From positions 1-35,108 of the forward strand of contig NZ_BONC01000075.1 of assembly GCF_016862515.1 (NCBI RefSeq): a stretch of DNA of 35,108 nt, read 5' to 3'. The notes beneath the pieces were generated by a model that worked only from the letters and a program-made list of their open reading frames with translations, made no database searches and was not told the DNA's origin. The DNA comes from Asanoa iriomotensis. Lineage in GTDB: Bacteria > Actinomycetota > Actinomycetes > Mycobacteriales > Micromonosporaceae. The first letter of the stretch is position 1; the number at the start of each line of letters is the position of its first letter. Shown piece by piece: positions 7,390-15,180 of this stretch. Position numbers and translations under genes: made by a program.

Positions 7390-8052
7390 ATGACACTCAA
7401 TCCACGCTCGACCCTGGTGCAACAGGTGATCTCGCAGCTCAGCGAGCAGATCCAGGCGGGCGAATGGCCGGTGGGCGCCAAGATCCCCACCGAGCCCCGG
7501 TTGGTGGAGCTCCTCGGCGTCGGCCGCAACACCGTGCGCGAGGCGGTTCGCGCGCTGACCCATGCCGGGGTGCTCGAGTGCGTGCAGGGCTCCGGCACCT
7601 ACGTGCGGTCGACCGACGAGCTGACCGGCGTCGTCGCCCGCAAGTTCGGCGCCGCGGAGGTCGGGCACACCATCGAGGTGCGGCGGGCCCTCGAGGTCGA
7701 GGCGGCCCGGTTGGCGGCGCTCCGGCGTACCCCCGAAGATCTGGACCGGCTCGACGCGGCGCTGACGGCGCGCGACGCGGCCTGGGCGACCGGCGACACC
7801 GACATCTTCGTCGAAGCCGACGCCGACCTGCACGTCGCGGTGGTGGCCGCAGCGCACAACCCGATGCTTGCCGAGTTGTACGCGTCGGTCGGTGCGGCGA
7901 TCCGCGCCTCCGTGGCGGCCGCCGTCGGGCCGGCCATGCGGGCGGGCACCCACATCGATCATGGTCGACTGGTGGCGGCTGTCCGTGACGGCGATGCCGA
8001 CCGTGCGGCACATGAGGCGGGCAGGTTCCTGGAGCCACCCACCCGGGAATAG
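7390..8052 (+). CDS. GntR-family regulator with FCD-type ligand domain
   Basis: A 220-residue protein from ATG 7390; GTG 7378 and ATG 7381 are in-frame alternatives, but GGTGGGG is spaced best for 7390. The N-terminal winged helix carries the GntR signature: VISQLSEQIQAGEWPVGAKI, then LVELLGVGRNTVREAVRALTHAGVLE, then GSGTYVRS. Residues from about 85 on are all-helical, with the FCD arginine-rich entry helix (EVRRALEVEAARLAA), D-x-x-x-H (DADLHVAVV) and a late His (DHGRLVAAV) that in FCD proteins bind a metal near the effector pocket. This places it in the FadR/FCD subgroup. It probably controls the divergent CynX-like permease. MscL follows after eight bases and may be cotranscribed. Confidence 0.88.
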   Translation: MTLNPRSTLVQQVISQLSEQIQAGEWPVGAKIPTEPRLVELLGVGRNTVREAVRALTHAGVLECVQGSGTYVRSTDELTGVVARKFGAAEVGHTIEVRRALEVEAARLAALRRTPEDLDRLDAALTARDAAWATGDTDIFVEADADLHVAVVAAAHNPMLAELYASVGAAIRASVAAAVGPAMRAGTHIDHGRLVAAVRDGDADRAAHEAGRFLEPPTRE

Positions 8053-8060
8053 GGTGAGCC

Positions 8061-8507
8061 ATGCTTAAGGGCTTCAAAGACTTCATCATGCGCGGAAACG
8101 TGGTCGACCTGGCGGTCGGCATCGTGATCGGCGCGGCGTTCACCGCGGTGGTCACGCAGTTCACCAAGTCGTTCCTCGAGCCGCTGATCAGGCTCACCAG
8201 CGGCAGCGGCCTCGACGCGGGCGCCTTCAAGGTCAGGGGCGTCGAGTTCGACTGGGCGGCGTTCATCAATATCTTGATCACGTTCGCGCTGACCGCGGCG
8301 ACCCTGTACTTCCTCGTCGTCTTTCCGATGAACCGGCTGGCCGAGCGCCGCCGCCGCGGCGAGGAGCCCCCGCCCGCCGCACCGAGCGAAGAGATCAAGC
8401 TCCTCACCGAGATCCGCGACGCCCTCGTCGCCGGCGGTCGCGTCCCTGAGCAGCAGCGCGCCGCCTTCGACCAGACCTACCGGCAGAACCCCCCGACCTC
8501 GCGATAG
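8061..8507 (+). CDS. mscL: Large-conductance mechanosensitive channel MscL
   Basis: A 148-residue protein with the MscL N-terminus: amphipathic helix MLKGFKDFIMRGNVVDLAVG, then TM1 with the tightly packed glycines (AVGIVIGAAFTAVV), a periplasmic loop, TM2 (INILITFALTAATLYFLVVFP), and the conserved cytoplasmic helix ending LLTEIRDAL. MscL forms a homopentameric pore that opens under membrane tension to release solutes on osmotic downshock. Length agrees with actinobacterial members. The start is ATG 8061 with GGTGAG just upstream. The C-terminal 20 residues are polar and unconserved. The LexA-type box follows immediately after the stop codon. Confidence 0.95.
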   Translation: MLKGFKDFIMRGNVVDLAVGIVIGAAFTAVVTQFTKSFLEPLIRLTSGSGLDAGAFKVRGVEFDWAAFINILITFALTAATLYFLVVFPMNRLAERRRRGEEPPPAAPSEEIKLLTEIRDALVAGGRVPEQQRAAFDQTYRQNPPTSR

Positions 8508-8523
8508 TCGAACGTATGTTCGA
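8508..8523. promoter_or_regulatory. SOS box (LexA operator), actinobacterial/Gram-positive type
   Basis: TCGAACGTATGTTCGA is a perfect 6-base dyad with a 4-base centre and matches the actinobacterial LexA consensus (GAAC-N4-GTTC with flanking TC/GA). It begins one base after the mscL stop and ends 12 bases before the next start codon. It overlaps GATACT (8522-8527), a plausible -10 for leaderless transcription of the downstream gene. Confidence 0.8.
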
Positions 8524-8535
8524 TACTCTCCCACC

Positions 8536-8766
8536 ATGGAGCAGCGAAAGCACTGGTGGAACGGGAAGTGGGGGCGCGCCGCGCGGCGCGACGTCTACCT
8601 GCGGACCAACGGCGACGCATGGCACGTCGAGCAGCGGGCGGGCGGCGCCGACGGCGTCTCCCACTTCTACGAGTACGACAGCGAGGAGGACGCGTACGAC
8701 CGCGTGCGCGCCCTCCTCGTCGGGCCGTTCGATTGGCGTGAGCTCTCGGCCCGTCGGCCGGAGTGA
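8536..8766 (+). CDS. Small hypothetical protein under a probable SOS box
   Basis: A 76-residue protein not recognised as any named family. It is basic at the N-terminus (MEQRKHWWNGKWGRAARRDVYL), then alternates in a way that suggests a small beta-sheet (VYLRTNGDAWHVEQ, SHFYEYDSEEDAYDRVRALL) with one helix, and ends polar. There is no signal peptide or membrane segment. No Shine-Dalgarno precedes ATG 8536, but GATACT lies 8 bases before it, so a leaderless mRNA is likely. The LexA box directly in front predicts DNA-damage induction. The stop abuts the stop of the convergent SCO2521-like gene with no gap. Coding status is supported by third-position GC bias and by the regulatory context. Confidence 0.7.
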   Translation: MEQRKHWWNGKWGRAARRDVYLRTNGDAWHVEQRAGGADGVSHFYEYDSEEDAYDRVRALLVGPFDWRELSARRPE

Positions 8767-9699
8767 CTAAGCGGTCGCCGACTCGAGCAGCGCGAGCGTG
8801 CCCAGCGTCATCTGGTCGCGGATCCGGCTGACCGAGGCGTCCCATTGCCGGGTGAAGCCGGGCCGGCGTTCCAGCGACCGCCAGACCGGCAGCACCGCCT
8901 CGTCGACCCGGGCGGCCGGCATCCAGAGATGCAGCAGGGTGTCGATGGCCGGGCGCAGTCGGGCGATCCGCTGCGCCCGGGTGCCCGGGCCGGTCAGGCT
9001 CGACTCCATCAGCGCGAGGAGCGTGGTGAGCAGCCAGTCGTGCAGCGCGAGGTCTTCGCAGAGATCGACGATCGCGCCGACGTGCTCGCGCGGCACGACC
9101 AGTTCCAGCACCCGCAGCGTCGGCGAGGCGACCCGGAACGTGCCGGTCGCCTCGGCGCCGTCGGCGTCGGTCGGGGTCACCACCCAGCGCATGTGTGTCC
9201 GCTGGGTGCGGAACGGCGGGTGCCGGTCGAGCCGGGTCGAGCGCTGCACCGCGTCGAGCGTGCGGCCGCTGATCGCGCCGAGGTCGAGCGTGCCCATCGG
9301 CTGGCTGGTGCCGGCGAAGCCGCGGGCGATGTCGGCCGCGTCAGATTTGCCGATCGCCTCGATCGCGCCGGGCCGGGTCAGATAGTGCGACCAGGAGAGC
9401 CGCCGGTTGGCCGTGCTCTTGACCACGACGGCATGCCCGGAGCCCTGCGCCAGGTGCCCGCCGGTGATCGACGCGTGCGAGACCACCGTGCCGACGCCGC
9501 GGATGACCTTGCCGGAGGCGGCCGGCAGCCGGCAGTCCACACTGGTCAACAGATTGGGTGAGACGGCGTACGCCATGGGCCGCTCGGAGCGCCGGACCTG
9601 CTCGCCGACGAGCAGGTTGAGCACCTCGGCAGTAGCGTCCCAGGCCAGCGAGGTCGAGTTCTGCAGTAGTCCGGTGTGGACCTCGCCGAACGTCAGCAT
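8767..9699 (-). CDS. SCO2521-family-like protein, function unknown
   Basis: A 310-residue cytoplasmic protein with GGAGG before ATG 9699. The opening FGEVHTGLLQNSTSLAW and the segment RRSERPMAYAVSPNLLTSVDCRLP followed by GVGTVVSHASITGG resemble what I recall of the actinobacterial SCO2521 family; the assignment is from memory. The C-terminal third is helical. No enzymatic motif, signal peptide or membrane segment is visible. In Streptomyces the gene is a neighbour of SCO2522-SCO2525. Here its partners are the three minus-strand genes at 14230-17945, but a 4.3-kb plus-strand DUF4062-NACHT-HEAT gene separates it from them, and its promoter is shared divergently with that gene. Confidence 0.65.
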   Translation of the reverse strand: MLTFGEVHTGLLQNSTSLAWDATAEVLNLLVGEQVRRSERPMAYAVSPNLLTSVDCRLPAASGKVIRGVGTVVSHASITGGHLAQGSGHAVVVKSTANRRLSWSHYLTRPGAIEAIGKSDAADIARGFAGTSQPMGTLDLGAISGRTLDAVQRSTRLDRHPPFRTQRTHMRWVVTPTDADGAEATGTFRVASPTLRVLELVVPREHVGAIVDLCEDLALHDWLLTTLLALMESSLTGPGTRAQRIARLRPAIDTLLHLWMPAARVDEAVLPVWRSLERRPGFTRQWDASVSRIRDQMTLGTLALLESATA

Positions 9700-9881
9700 C
9701 TTTCCGCCTCCGTGAAAGAACAGCGGGTGAATTGCATCCTATGGTCGACCTGGGAGGCAAGGCCGCCGCGCTGAATGCCACCCAGACGATATTTTGATCA
9801 ACCCCGATGCCTGGGAACCCGAAGCTTGCTGGATATTGGTACGGTAACGACGCGTGTCGCTCGTGTAACCGAGGAGCCGCG
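9700..9881. promoter_or_regulatory. Divergent promoter region of the SCO2521-like and NACHT genes
   Basis: These 182 bases separate two divergent starts. They include the lowest-GC stretch nearby, with the 8-base palindrome TTGATCAA (9794-9801) just after a TATTTT. The start-deciding RBS GAGGAG (9871-9876) of the NACHT gene is at the right end. No known operator was recognised. Confidence 0.4.
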
Positions 9882-12800
9882 TTGACCAAGGTCTACGTCT
9901 CAGCAACGTTCCGTGATCTCGAAGAGTGCCGGTCAGCGGTCAAGCTGGCACTCCGGCGGTTGCGGGTCGAAGACGTGGCCATGGAGTCCTATGTGGCCGA
10001 AGATCGCCGCCCGGTCGAGCGCTGCCTCGAAGACGTCGCCGACTGTGACCTCTATGTCGGCATCTTCGCCTGGCGCTACGGCTTCGTCCCGCCCGGCTAC
10101 GACCGGTCGATCACCGAGCTCGAATACCGCCAGGCCGAGGCGATGGGCAAGCCCTGCCTGATCTTCCTGCTCGACGAGGAAGCGCCGTGGCCCCGGGTCC
10201 ACATCGACCGCGGCACCGACGCCGAGCGGATCGAGGCGCTGCGCAGCGAGTTGGTCGTCCGGCACATGTGCAGCACGTTCAACGGCCCAGGTGACCTGGC
10301 CGCGCTCGTCACCGCCGCGGTCGCCAACTGCCTGGCCGACATCGGCCGCCCGACCGGCCACCTCCAGTCGCTGAGCGCCGAGACGCTCAAGCGCTACTAC
10401 GACCGGCTGCACCAGCAGTACGGCGGCCTCGACCTCGACGCGCTCACCCCGCCGCAGCGCGACGAATACCTCCAGATGCGACTGAGCTCCGTCTTCATCG
10501 AGCAGTCGATCAGGGAAGATCCGCCGCCGGTCGAGCTGCCCCGCGAGTGGTGGCAGCGGATGCAGTTCGAGGGCCACCTCGAGACCGAGGACGTGCCCGA
10601 CGAGGTCGACCCCGACGAGCTCGCGCTGCTGCACAAGGCCTACCGCGCCAAGCCGTTGCGCCGGTTGTTCGACGTCGTCGCGGCCCCTGACAACCAGGCC
10701 ATCGTGCTGCTCGGCGACCCGGGTTCCGGCAAGTCCACGGCCGCCCGCTACATCACGCTCGCGCTGGCGCACACCGGGGCGCCCGTCGACGACCGCCTCG
10801 GCGCGCTCGACGGGCACCTGCCCCTGTTCATCGAGCTGCGGTCCTACGTCGCGCTGTTCGCCGAGGGCAGGTGCAGCAACTTCGTCGAATACCTCGACCA
10901 CCGCGCGGGGATCGACGGCCTGGGCCTGGAGCGGGCGGCGCTGCTGCGTTACCTCAACGGCGCCGGGCCGGCCGTGGTGATCTTCGACGGCCTCGACGAG
11001 ATCTTCGACAAGCGCCGCCGGGAGGCGGTGGCCAACCAGATCGCGGCGTTCGCGGGCGAGTTCCCGCACGTGCGGGTGATCGTCACTTCGAGGATCATCG
11101 GGTACGCCCGCCGCGCGCTCAGCGAGCTCGGCTTCGCCCACTTCACGCTCCAGGACCTCGACGACACCCAGATCACCGAGTTCCTGGCGAGCTGGTACGA
11201 CCTCGCGATGCACGACCGCCCGGGTGACTCGGCGGCCCGGCGGGCCCGGCTGATCGAGGCGATGCGGCACTCACCGTCGATCCGCGAGCTGGCCGGCAAC
11301 CCGATGCTGCTGACAATCCTGGCGATCATCGGCAAGCACCAGGCGCTGCCCCGCGAGCGGTGGAAGCTGTTCGACCACGCGGCCACGGTGCTGGTCGAGC
11401 ACTGGGACATCAACCGTCACCTGCAGGACCAATACGAAAGCCCGGGCTTCATCGACGCGGAGGACAAGAAGGAGCTGCTGCGCCGGCTGGCCTACAAGGT
11501 GCAGAGCGGCGAGCGCGGGCTGGCGGCCAACTACGTCGGCGCCGAAGACCTGAGCGAGGTCTTCGAGGACTATCTGGCCGAGCGCTACCAGAAGGACCCG
11601 GCCGAGGCGCGCGAGATCGCCCGCGCGATGATCAACCAGTTCCGCGAGCGCAACTTCATCCTCAGTCGCTACGGCCCGCACCTCTACGGCTTCGTGCACC
11701 GCACGTTCCTCGAGTTCTTCTGCGCCGAGGCCGTGGTCGGCAAGTTCAAGCACGACCAGCAGTGGGAGTTCGAGCAGCTCAAGGAGCTGTTCGTCGCGCA
11801 CTGGGCCGACCCTTCCTGGCGCGAGGTGCTGCGCCTGGTCGCCGGCGCGCTGCACGAGCGGCACACCGCCCAGCTGATCTCGCTGCTCGCCACCAGCGTC
11901 AACCATCCCTGGCCGGCCGGCGCGTTCGCCCAGCCGCCGTGGAACCTGGCGCTGGCCGCGCAGTGCCTGGCCGAGGTGCGCAACCCGCACACGGCCGTCG
12001 CCGGGCCCGCACAGGACCTGCTGCGCCGGATCATCCTGCTGATCGAGCACTGTGTCTCGATCGACGACCGCGACACGATGGCGCTGATCGAGACGGAGAT
12101 CCTGCCCGCGGCCCGCACGATCGGCGCGACCTGGCCGGGCGGCCAGATCTACCTCAACTGGTACAGGCGTCGCGGCGTGCGGCTGATCTGGAGCTCGGTC
12201 TCGGCGCACGCCGCACAGCTCGCCGCCGTGCTCGCCCCGCCGTCGGAGCACATCGAAGACCTGTTCAGCACCGTGCTCAGCGCGATCGACGACCGCTGGG
12301 CGTCCTACGCGGCCGTGGCCGGGCTGGCCGAGCTGGCCCAGGTGGCGGGCACGGCGGCCAACCGCAGTGCCTACCAGCTCGCGCTGACCCGGGCTGGTGA
12401 GGAGCTGATCCGGCGGGCGCGCGACGACGCTTATGCGGGTGTGCGGCTCGCCGCCGTCGAAGCGCTCGGTGAGCGGTTCGGCGCCGACGCCCGGGTGCGC
12501 GACGTGCTGCTGGAGCGGGCCACCGTCGACGGCTACGCCGCTGTCCGGCTGGCCGCGGTGCGGGCGCTGGGCGAGCGGTTCCGCGACGAGACGGCCGTCC
12601 GCCGCCTACTACTTGACCGCACCCGCCGCGACGGCAACGCGGGTGTGCGCCGGACCGCCGTACTCATGATGGAACGCCTGCCCTATGACGACTCGGTGCG
12701 CGGCGCCCTGGTCGACCGGGTCCGCACCGACCGCGACGCCGAGGTGGTGGCGGTCTCGGCGCGCGCGCTCAACGACTGGGGCATGGGCTATGAGCACCTG

Positions 12801-14219
12801 CGCGAGCTGCTGATCGAGCGGATCCGCGCCGAGCCCGAGGGCGTGGTCCGCCGGTCGGCGGTGCGCGTGCTCGCCGACCGACTCGGCTCCGGCCAGCCGG
12901 TCAAGAGCCTGCTGACCGCGCTGCTGCACGACGACCGCGACGCGGGCGTGCTCAGCGCCGCCGCGAAGACCCTGGTCGAGCGGTTCGAGGCGGCCGAGAC
13001 CGTGAAGAGCCTGCTGATCGAGCGGACCGGCCGCGACCCCGACGAGGTCGCCCGCCGGGCGGCCGTGCAGATCCTGCGCGAGCACTTCCGCACCGACCAG
13101 GAGGTGCACAGCGCCATGGTCGAGTGCGCCCGGCGCGACCATTCGGCCGAGGTGCGGCTGGTCGCGATCCGTGGACTGACCGCGGCGCTGCCCGGGTTCG
13201 CGCCGGCGACCACGGCCCTGACCAAGATCGCGCACGCCGACACGGACGCCGCGGTCCGGCTCGCCGCGACCGAGGCACTGGTCCGGAAGATCGGTCTCGA
13301 CGCGACGGTGTGCGCGGTGCTGTCCCGGCTCGTCGGCGAGGACCAGGACGCCACGGTGCGCCGCACCGCGGTCGAGGCGCTGGCCGAACGCTGCGGCGGC
13401 GACGCCCAGATCCGCCGGCAGCTGCTCGACCGCGCCCGGCAGGACGCGCACGCCGACGTGCGGGGTGCGGCCGTGCGGGCGCTGGCCGAGCACGCGGCGT
13501 CGCACCCCGAGGTGGTCGCGCTGCTGGTCGAACGCACCCGCGACGACCCGGACGGCCAGGTCTTCGCGGCCGCCGCCAAGATGTCCGACGAGGGCACCCG
13601 CGCGGTGATCACCGCCCGGGTGCAGAGCGATCCCAATCCGCGGGTACGCGAGGCCGCGGCGCACGCGCTCCAGCCATTCGCGGCGGAGCCGGAGGTGCGC
13701 GAGATCCTGCTCGACCGGGTGCGCCGCGACCTGGACGCGCTGGTGGTCACCGAGGCGGCGGTCGCCCTGGTCGCGGCCGGCATCGACGACGAGCACCGCG
13801 ACCTGCTGGCGATGCGCGCCACGGGCGACGACGACACGGTCCGGGCGTCGGCCCTGCGGGCGCTCGGCGAGTCGTTCGGCGGCGACCCGGCGATCCGCGA
13901 GCTGCTGATCGAGGCAGTCCGCCGGGATACCGACCTGCGGGTGCGCCGCGAGGCCCTGCGGGTGCTCGGTGAGCGGCTCTACGCGCACGAGGAGGTGCGC
14001 CAGGTGCTGGTCGACATGGTGCACGACAGCGACTGGTCGATCCGCGAGGCGTCGGTGCGGGCGCTGTGCGAACGCTTCGGCGCGGACCCGGAGATCCGCC
14101 GCCTGCTGGTCGCCCTGGCCAGCGGCGACGAGGACCGCAACTTCCGCCGCCTGGCCGGCCAGGCCCTCAGCTGGCTACCCGGCGCCGACCCCGAACACCT
14201 GCCCGACATCGGCGACTAG
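9882..14219 (+). CDS. NLR-like protein: DUF4062 (TIR-like) + NACHT-type NTPase + HEAT-repeat array
   Basis: A 1445-residue protein. TTG 9882 is chosen because GAGGAG lies five bases upstream and the DUF4062 domain starts at once; the frame is open to 9807. Residues 2-110 are DUF4062: VYVSATFRDLEECR, RYG (65-67) and SITELEY (76-82), a TIR-like Rossmann fold. After a linker comes a STAND/NACHT NTPase with Walker A GDPGSGKST (278-286) and Walker B VIFDGLDE ending at 373. A helical region with HRTFLEFFCAEAV follows, as is usual after NACHT modules. From about residue 848 to the end there are roughly 17 HEAT-like repeats of mostly 34 residues with an AxVRxxAVxALxER core. The plan of effector, NTPase switch and repeat sensor matches bacterial NACHT immune proteins. 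It is inserted in reverse between SCO2522-like and SCO2521-like genes. An antiphage role is inference. Confidence 0.85.
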   Translation: MTKVYVSATFRDLEECRSAVKLALRRLRVEDVAMESYVAEDRRPVERCLEDVADCDLYVGIFAWRYGFVPPGYDRSITELEYRQAEAMGKPCLIFLLDEEAPWPRVHIDRGTDAERIEALRSELVVRHMCSTFNGPGDLAALVTAAVANCLADIGRPTGHLQSLSAETLKRYYDRLHQQYGGLDLDALTPPQRDEYLQMRLSSVFIEQSIREDPPPVELPREWWQRMQFEGHLETEDVPDEVDPDELALLHKAYRAKPLRRLFDVVAAPDNQAIVLLGDPGSGKSTAARYITLALAHTGAPVDDRLGALDGHLPLFIELRSYVALFAEGRCSNFVEYLDHRAGIDGLGLERAALLRYLNGAGPAVVIFDGLDEIFDKRRREAVANQIAAFAGEFPHVRVIVTSRIIGYARRALSELGFAHFTLQDLDDTQITEFLASWYDLAMHDRPGDSAARRARLIEAMRHSPSIRELAGNPMLLTILAIIGKHQALPRERWKLFDHAATVLVEHWDINRHLQDQYESPGFIDAEDKKELLRRLAYKVQSGERGLAANYVGAEDLSEVFEDYLAERYQKDPAEAREIARAMINQFRERNFILSRYGPHLYGFVHRTFLEFFCAEAVVGKFKHDQQWEFEQLKELFVAHWADPSWREVLRLVAGALHERHTAQLISLLATSVNHPWPAGAFAQPPWNLALAAQCLAEVRNPHTAVAGPAQDLLRRIILLIEHCVSIDDRDTMALIETEILPAARTIGATWPGGQIYLNWYRRRGVRLIWSSVSAHAAQLAAVLAPPSEHIEDLFSTVLSAIDDRWASYAAVAGLAELAQVAGTAANRSAYQLALTRAGEELIRRARDDAYAGVRLAAVEALGERFGADARVRDVLLERATVDGYAAVRLAAVRALGERFRDETAVRRLLLDRTRRDGNAGVRRTAVLMMERLPYDDSVRGALVDRVRTDRDAEVVAVSARALNDWGMGYEHLRELLIERIRAEPEGVVRRSAVRVLADRLGSGQPVKSLLTALLHDDRDAGVLSAAAKTLVERFEAAETVKSLLIERTGRDPDEVARRAAVQILREHFRTDQEVHSAMVECARRDHSAEVRLVAIRGLTAALPGFAPATTALTKIAHADTDAAVRLAATEALVRKIGLDATVCAVLSRLVGEDQDATVRRTAVEALAERCGGDAQIRRQLLDRARQDAHADVRGAAVRALAEHAASHPEVVALLVERTRDDPDGQVFAAAAKMSDEGTRAVITARVQSDPNPRVREAAAHALQPFAAEPEVREILLDRVRRDLDALVVTEAAVALVAAGIDDEHRDLLAMRATGDDDTVRASALRALGESFGGDPAIRELLIEAVRRDTDLRVRREALRVLGERLYAHEEVRQVLVDMVHDSDWSIREASVRALCERFGADPEIRRLLVALASGDEDRNFRRLAGQALSWLPGADPEHLPDIGD
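12424..14210 (+). repeat. Tandem HEAT-like repeats, about 17 units of ~102 bases
   Basis: This part of the NACHT gene encodes successive units beginning at an acidic D-x-D/N-A-x-V-R turn, with helix A around AVxALxERF and helix B around VRxLLLDRxRR. Most units are exactly 34 residues; a few are 28, 32, 33 or 35. The regularity points to growth by tandem duplication. Confidence 0.8.
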
Positions 14220-14229
14220 GCCCGTTGTG

Positions 14230-15180
14230 TCACTCGCCGATGAAGACGTAGTCGATGCGGTCGACCAGCTCTTTCGGCAGCTCCATGCCCTCGCCGCGCA
14301 TGCGGGAGAACACCTGGTCGAGGACGATCGGGTCGATCGAGACCTGGTTGAGTATGGTGCGCACCGCGAGCTCGACCTGCAGGAACCGCGAACCCAGCAC
14401 CGAGAACGTGCGGTAGGCGGAGAAGGCCGCCGCGCGGGGGTTGAGCTGGACCACGGCCGGCAGCTTGTCCCAGTCGTCGGGCAGCTCCTCGACCTGCCAC
14501 GGCGCGGTGACCACCTCGCCGTTGTGGCGGAGCAGGCCGAGCCTGATCAGCTGCCACACCGCCGCGAGGAACGGGCACGACCAGCGCCGCTGGCCATTTT
14601 CGAGGTCCCACAGCTCGACGTCGACGAAGATCGAGTGGCGGTTGGCCGCGTTCTGGATCGGCGGCAGCCAGCCCTTGTCGGCCATCGCGGGTATCGCGAC
14701 CGTGTTCGGCGAGCGCTGGCCGTTGCACAGCCAGCCGGTCTCGGTGGTCGGGGGGCGGATGCCGTTGCTGCCCGGCACCGGGTCGGTGACCAGCGCCTGC
14801 TCGACCAGCTTGGCCAGCGGCACCTCGTCGGCGACCGCGCAGCCGGACTCCCGCGCCAGGTAGTCGATCACCAGGCCGCTCTCTTCGGCGGCCGCGACCA
14901 GCTTCGGGATCACCTCACGCGGCGTGCTGAACCGCGAGAAGTAGTCGTCGACCAGGAAGCAGGTGCTGATCCGCGGGCGGTTGCCGCCCGGTTTGGTCTG
15001 CGCGGTGCGTGCCGCGGCCTGCGCCCACGGCGCGACGCGGCGGAAGTGCCGGCGCAGCGAGTCCATGCCGCCGGCGAACTCTTCCATGTAGAGGTGGCCC
15101 AGCTCGATGGAAAGGTGCGACAGCGGAACGCGTTCGACGCTCCGCCCCGCGACGGCTTCTTCGAATGCCACTCCGGTCAC
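14230..15180 (-). CDS. SCO2522-family-like protein, function unknown
   Basis: A 316-residue cytoplasmic protein. I match it from memory to the SCO2522 family by the segments SIELGHLYMEEFAGG, RISTCFLVDDYFSRF and FSAYRTFSVLGSRFLQVE. The N-terminal third contains an acidic ISTCFLVDDYF strand-loop that could be an active or binding site, but no known fold is obvious. Its ATG overlaps the stop of the upstream variant P-loop gene by four bases (15177-15180), so translation is coupled and the products probably work together. Its stop lies 10 bases from the stop of the convergent NACHT gene, with no hairpin between them, so the two transcripts must overlap. Confidence 0.65.
   Translation of the reverse strand: MTGVAFEEAVAGRSVERVPLSHLSIELGHLYMEEFAGGMDSLRRHFRRVAPWAQAAARTAQTKPGGNRPRISTCFLVDDYFSRFSTPREVIPKLVAAAEESGLVIDYLARESGCAVADEVPLAKLVEQALVTDPVPGSNGIRPPTTETGWLCNGQRSPNTVAIPAMADKGWLPPIQNAANRHSIFVDVELWDLENGQRRWSCPFLAAVWQLIRLGLLRHNGEVVTAPWQVEELPDDWDKLPAVVQLNPRAAAFSAYRTFSVLGSRFLQVELAVRTILNQVSIDPIVLDQVFSRMRGEGMELPKELVDRIDYVFIGE

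Noticed and set aside
12609-14024. Minus-strand frame of about 470 codons opposite the HEAT array
   Set aside because: Its apparent repeats (H-P-x-x-Q-x-L-A) are the antisense of HEAT units.
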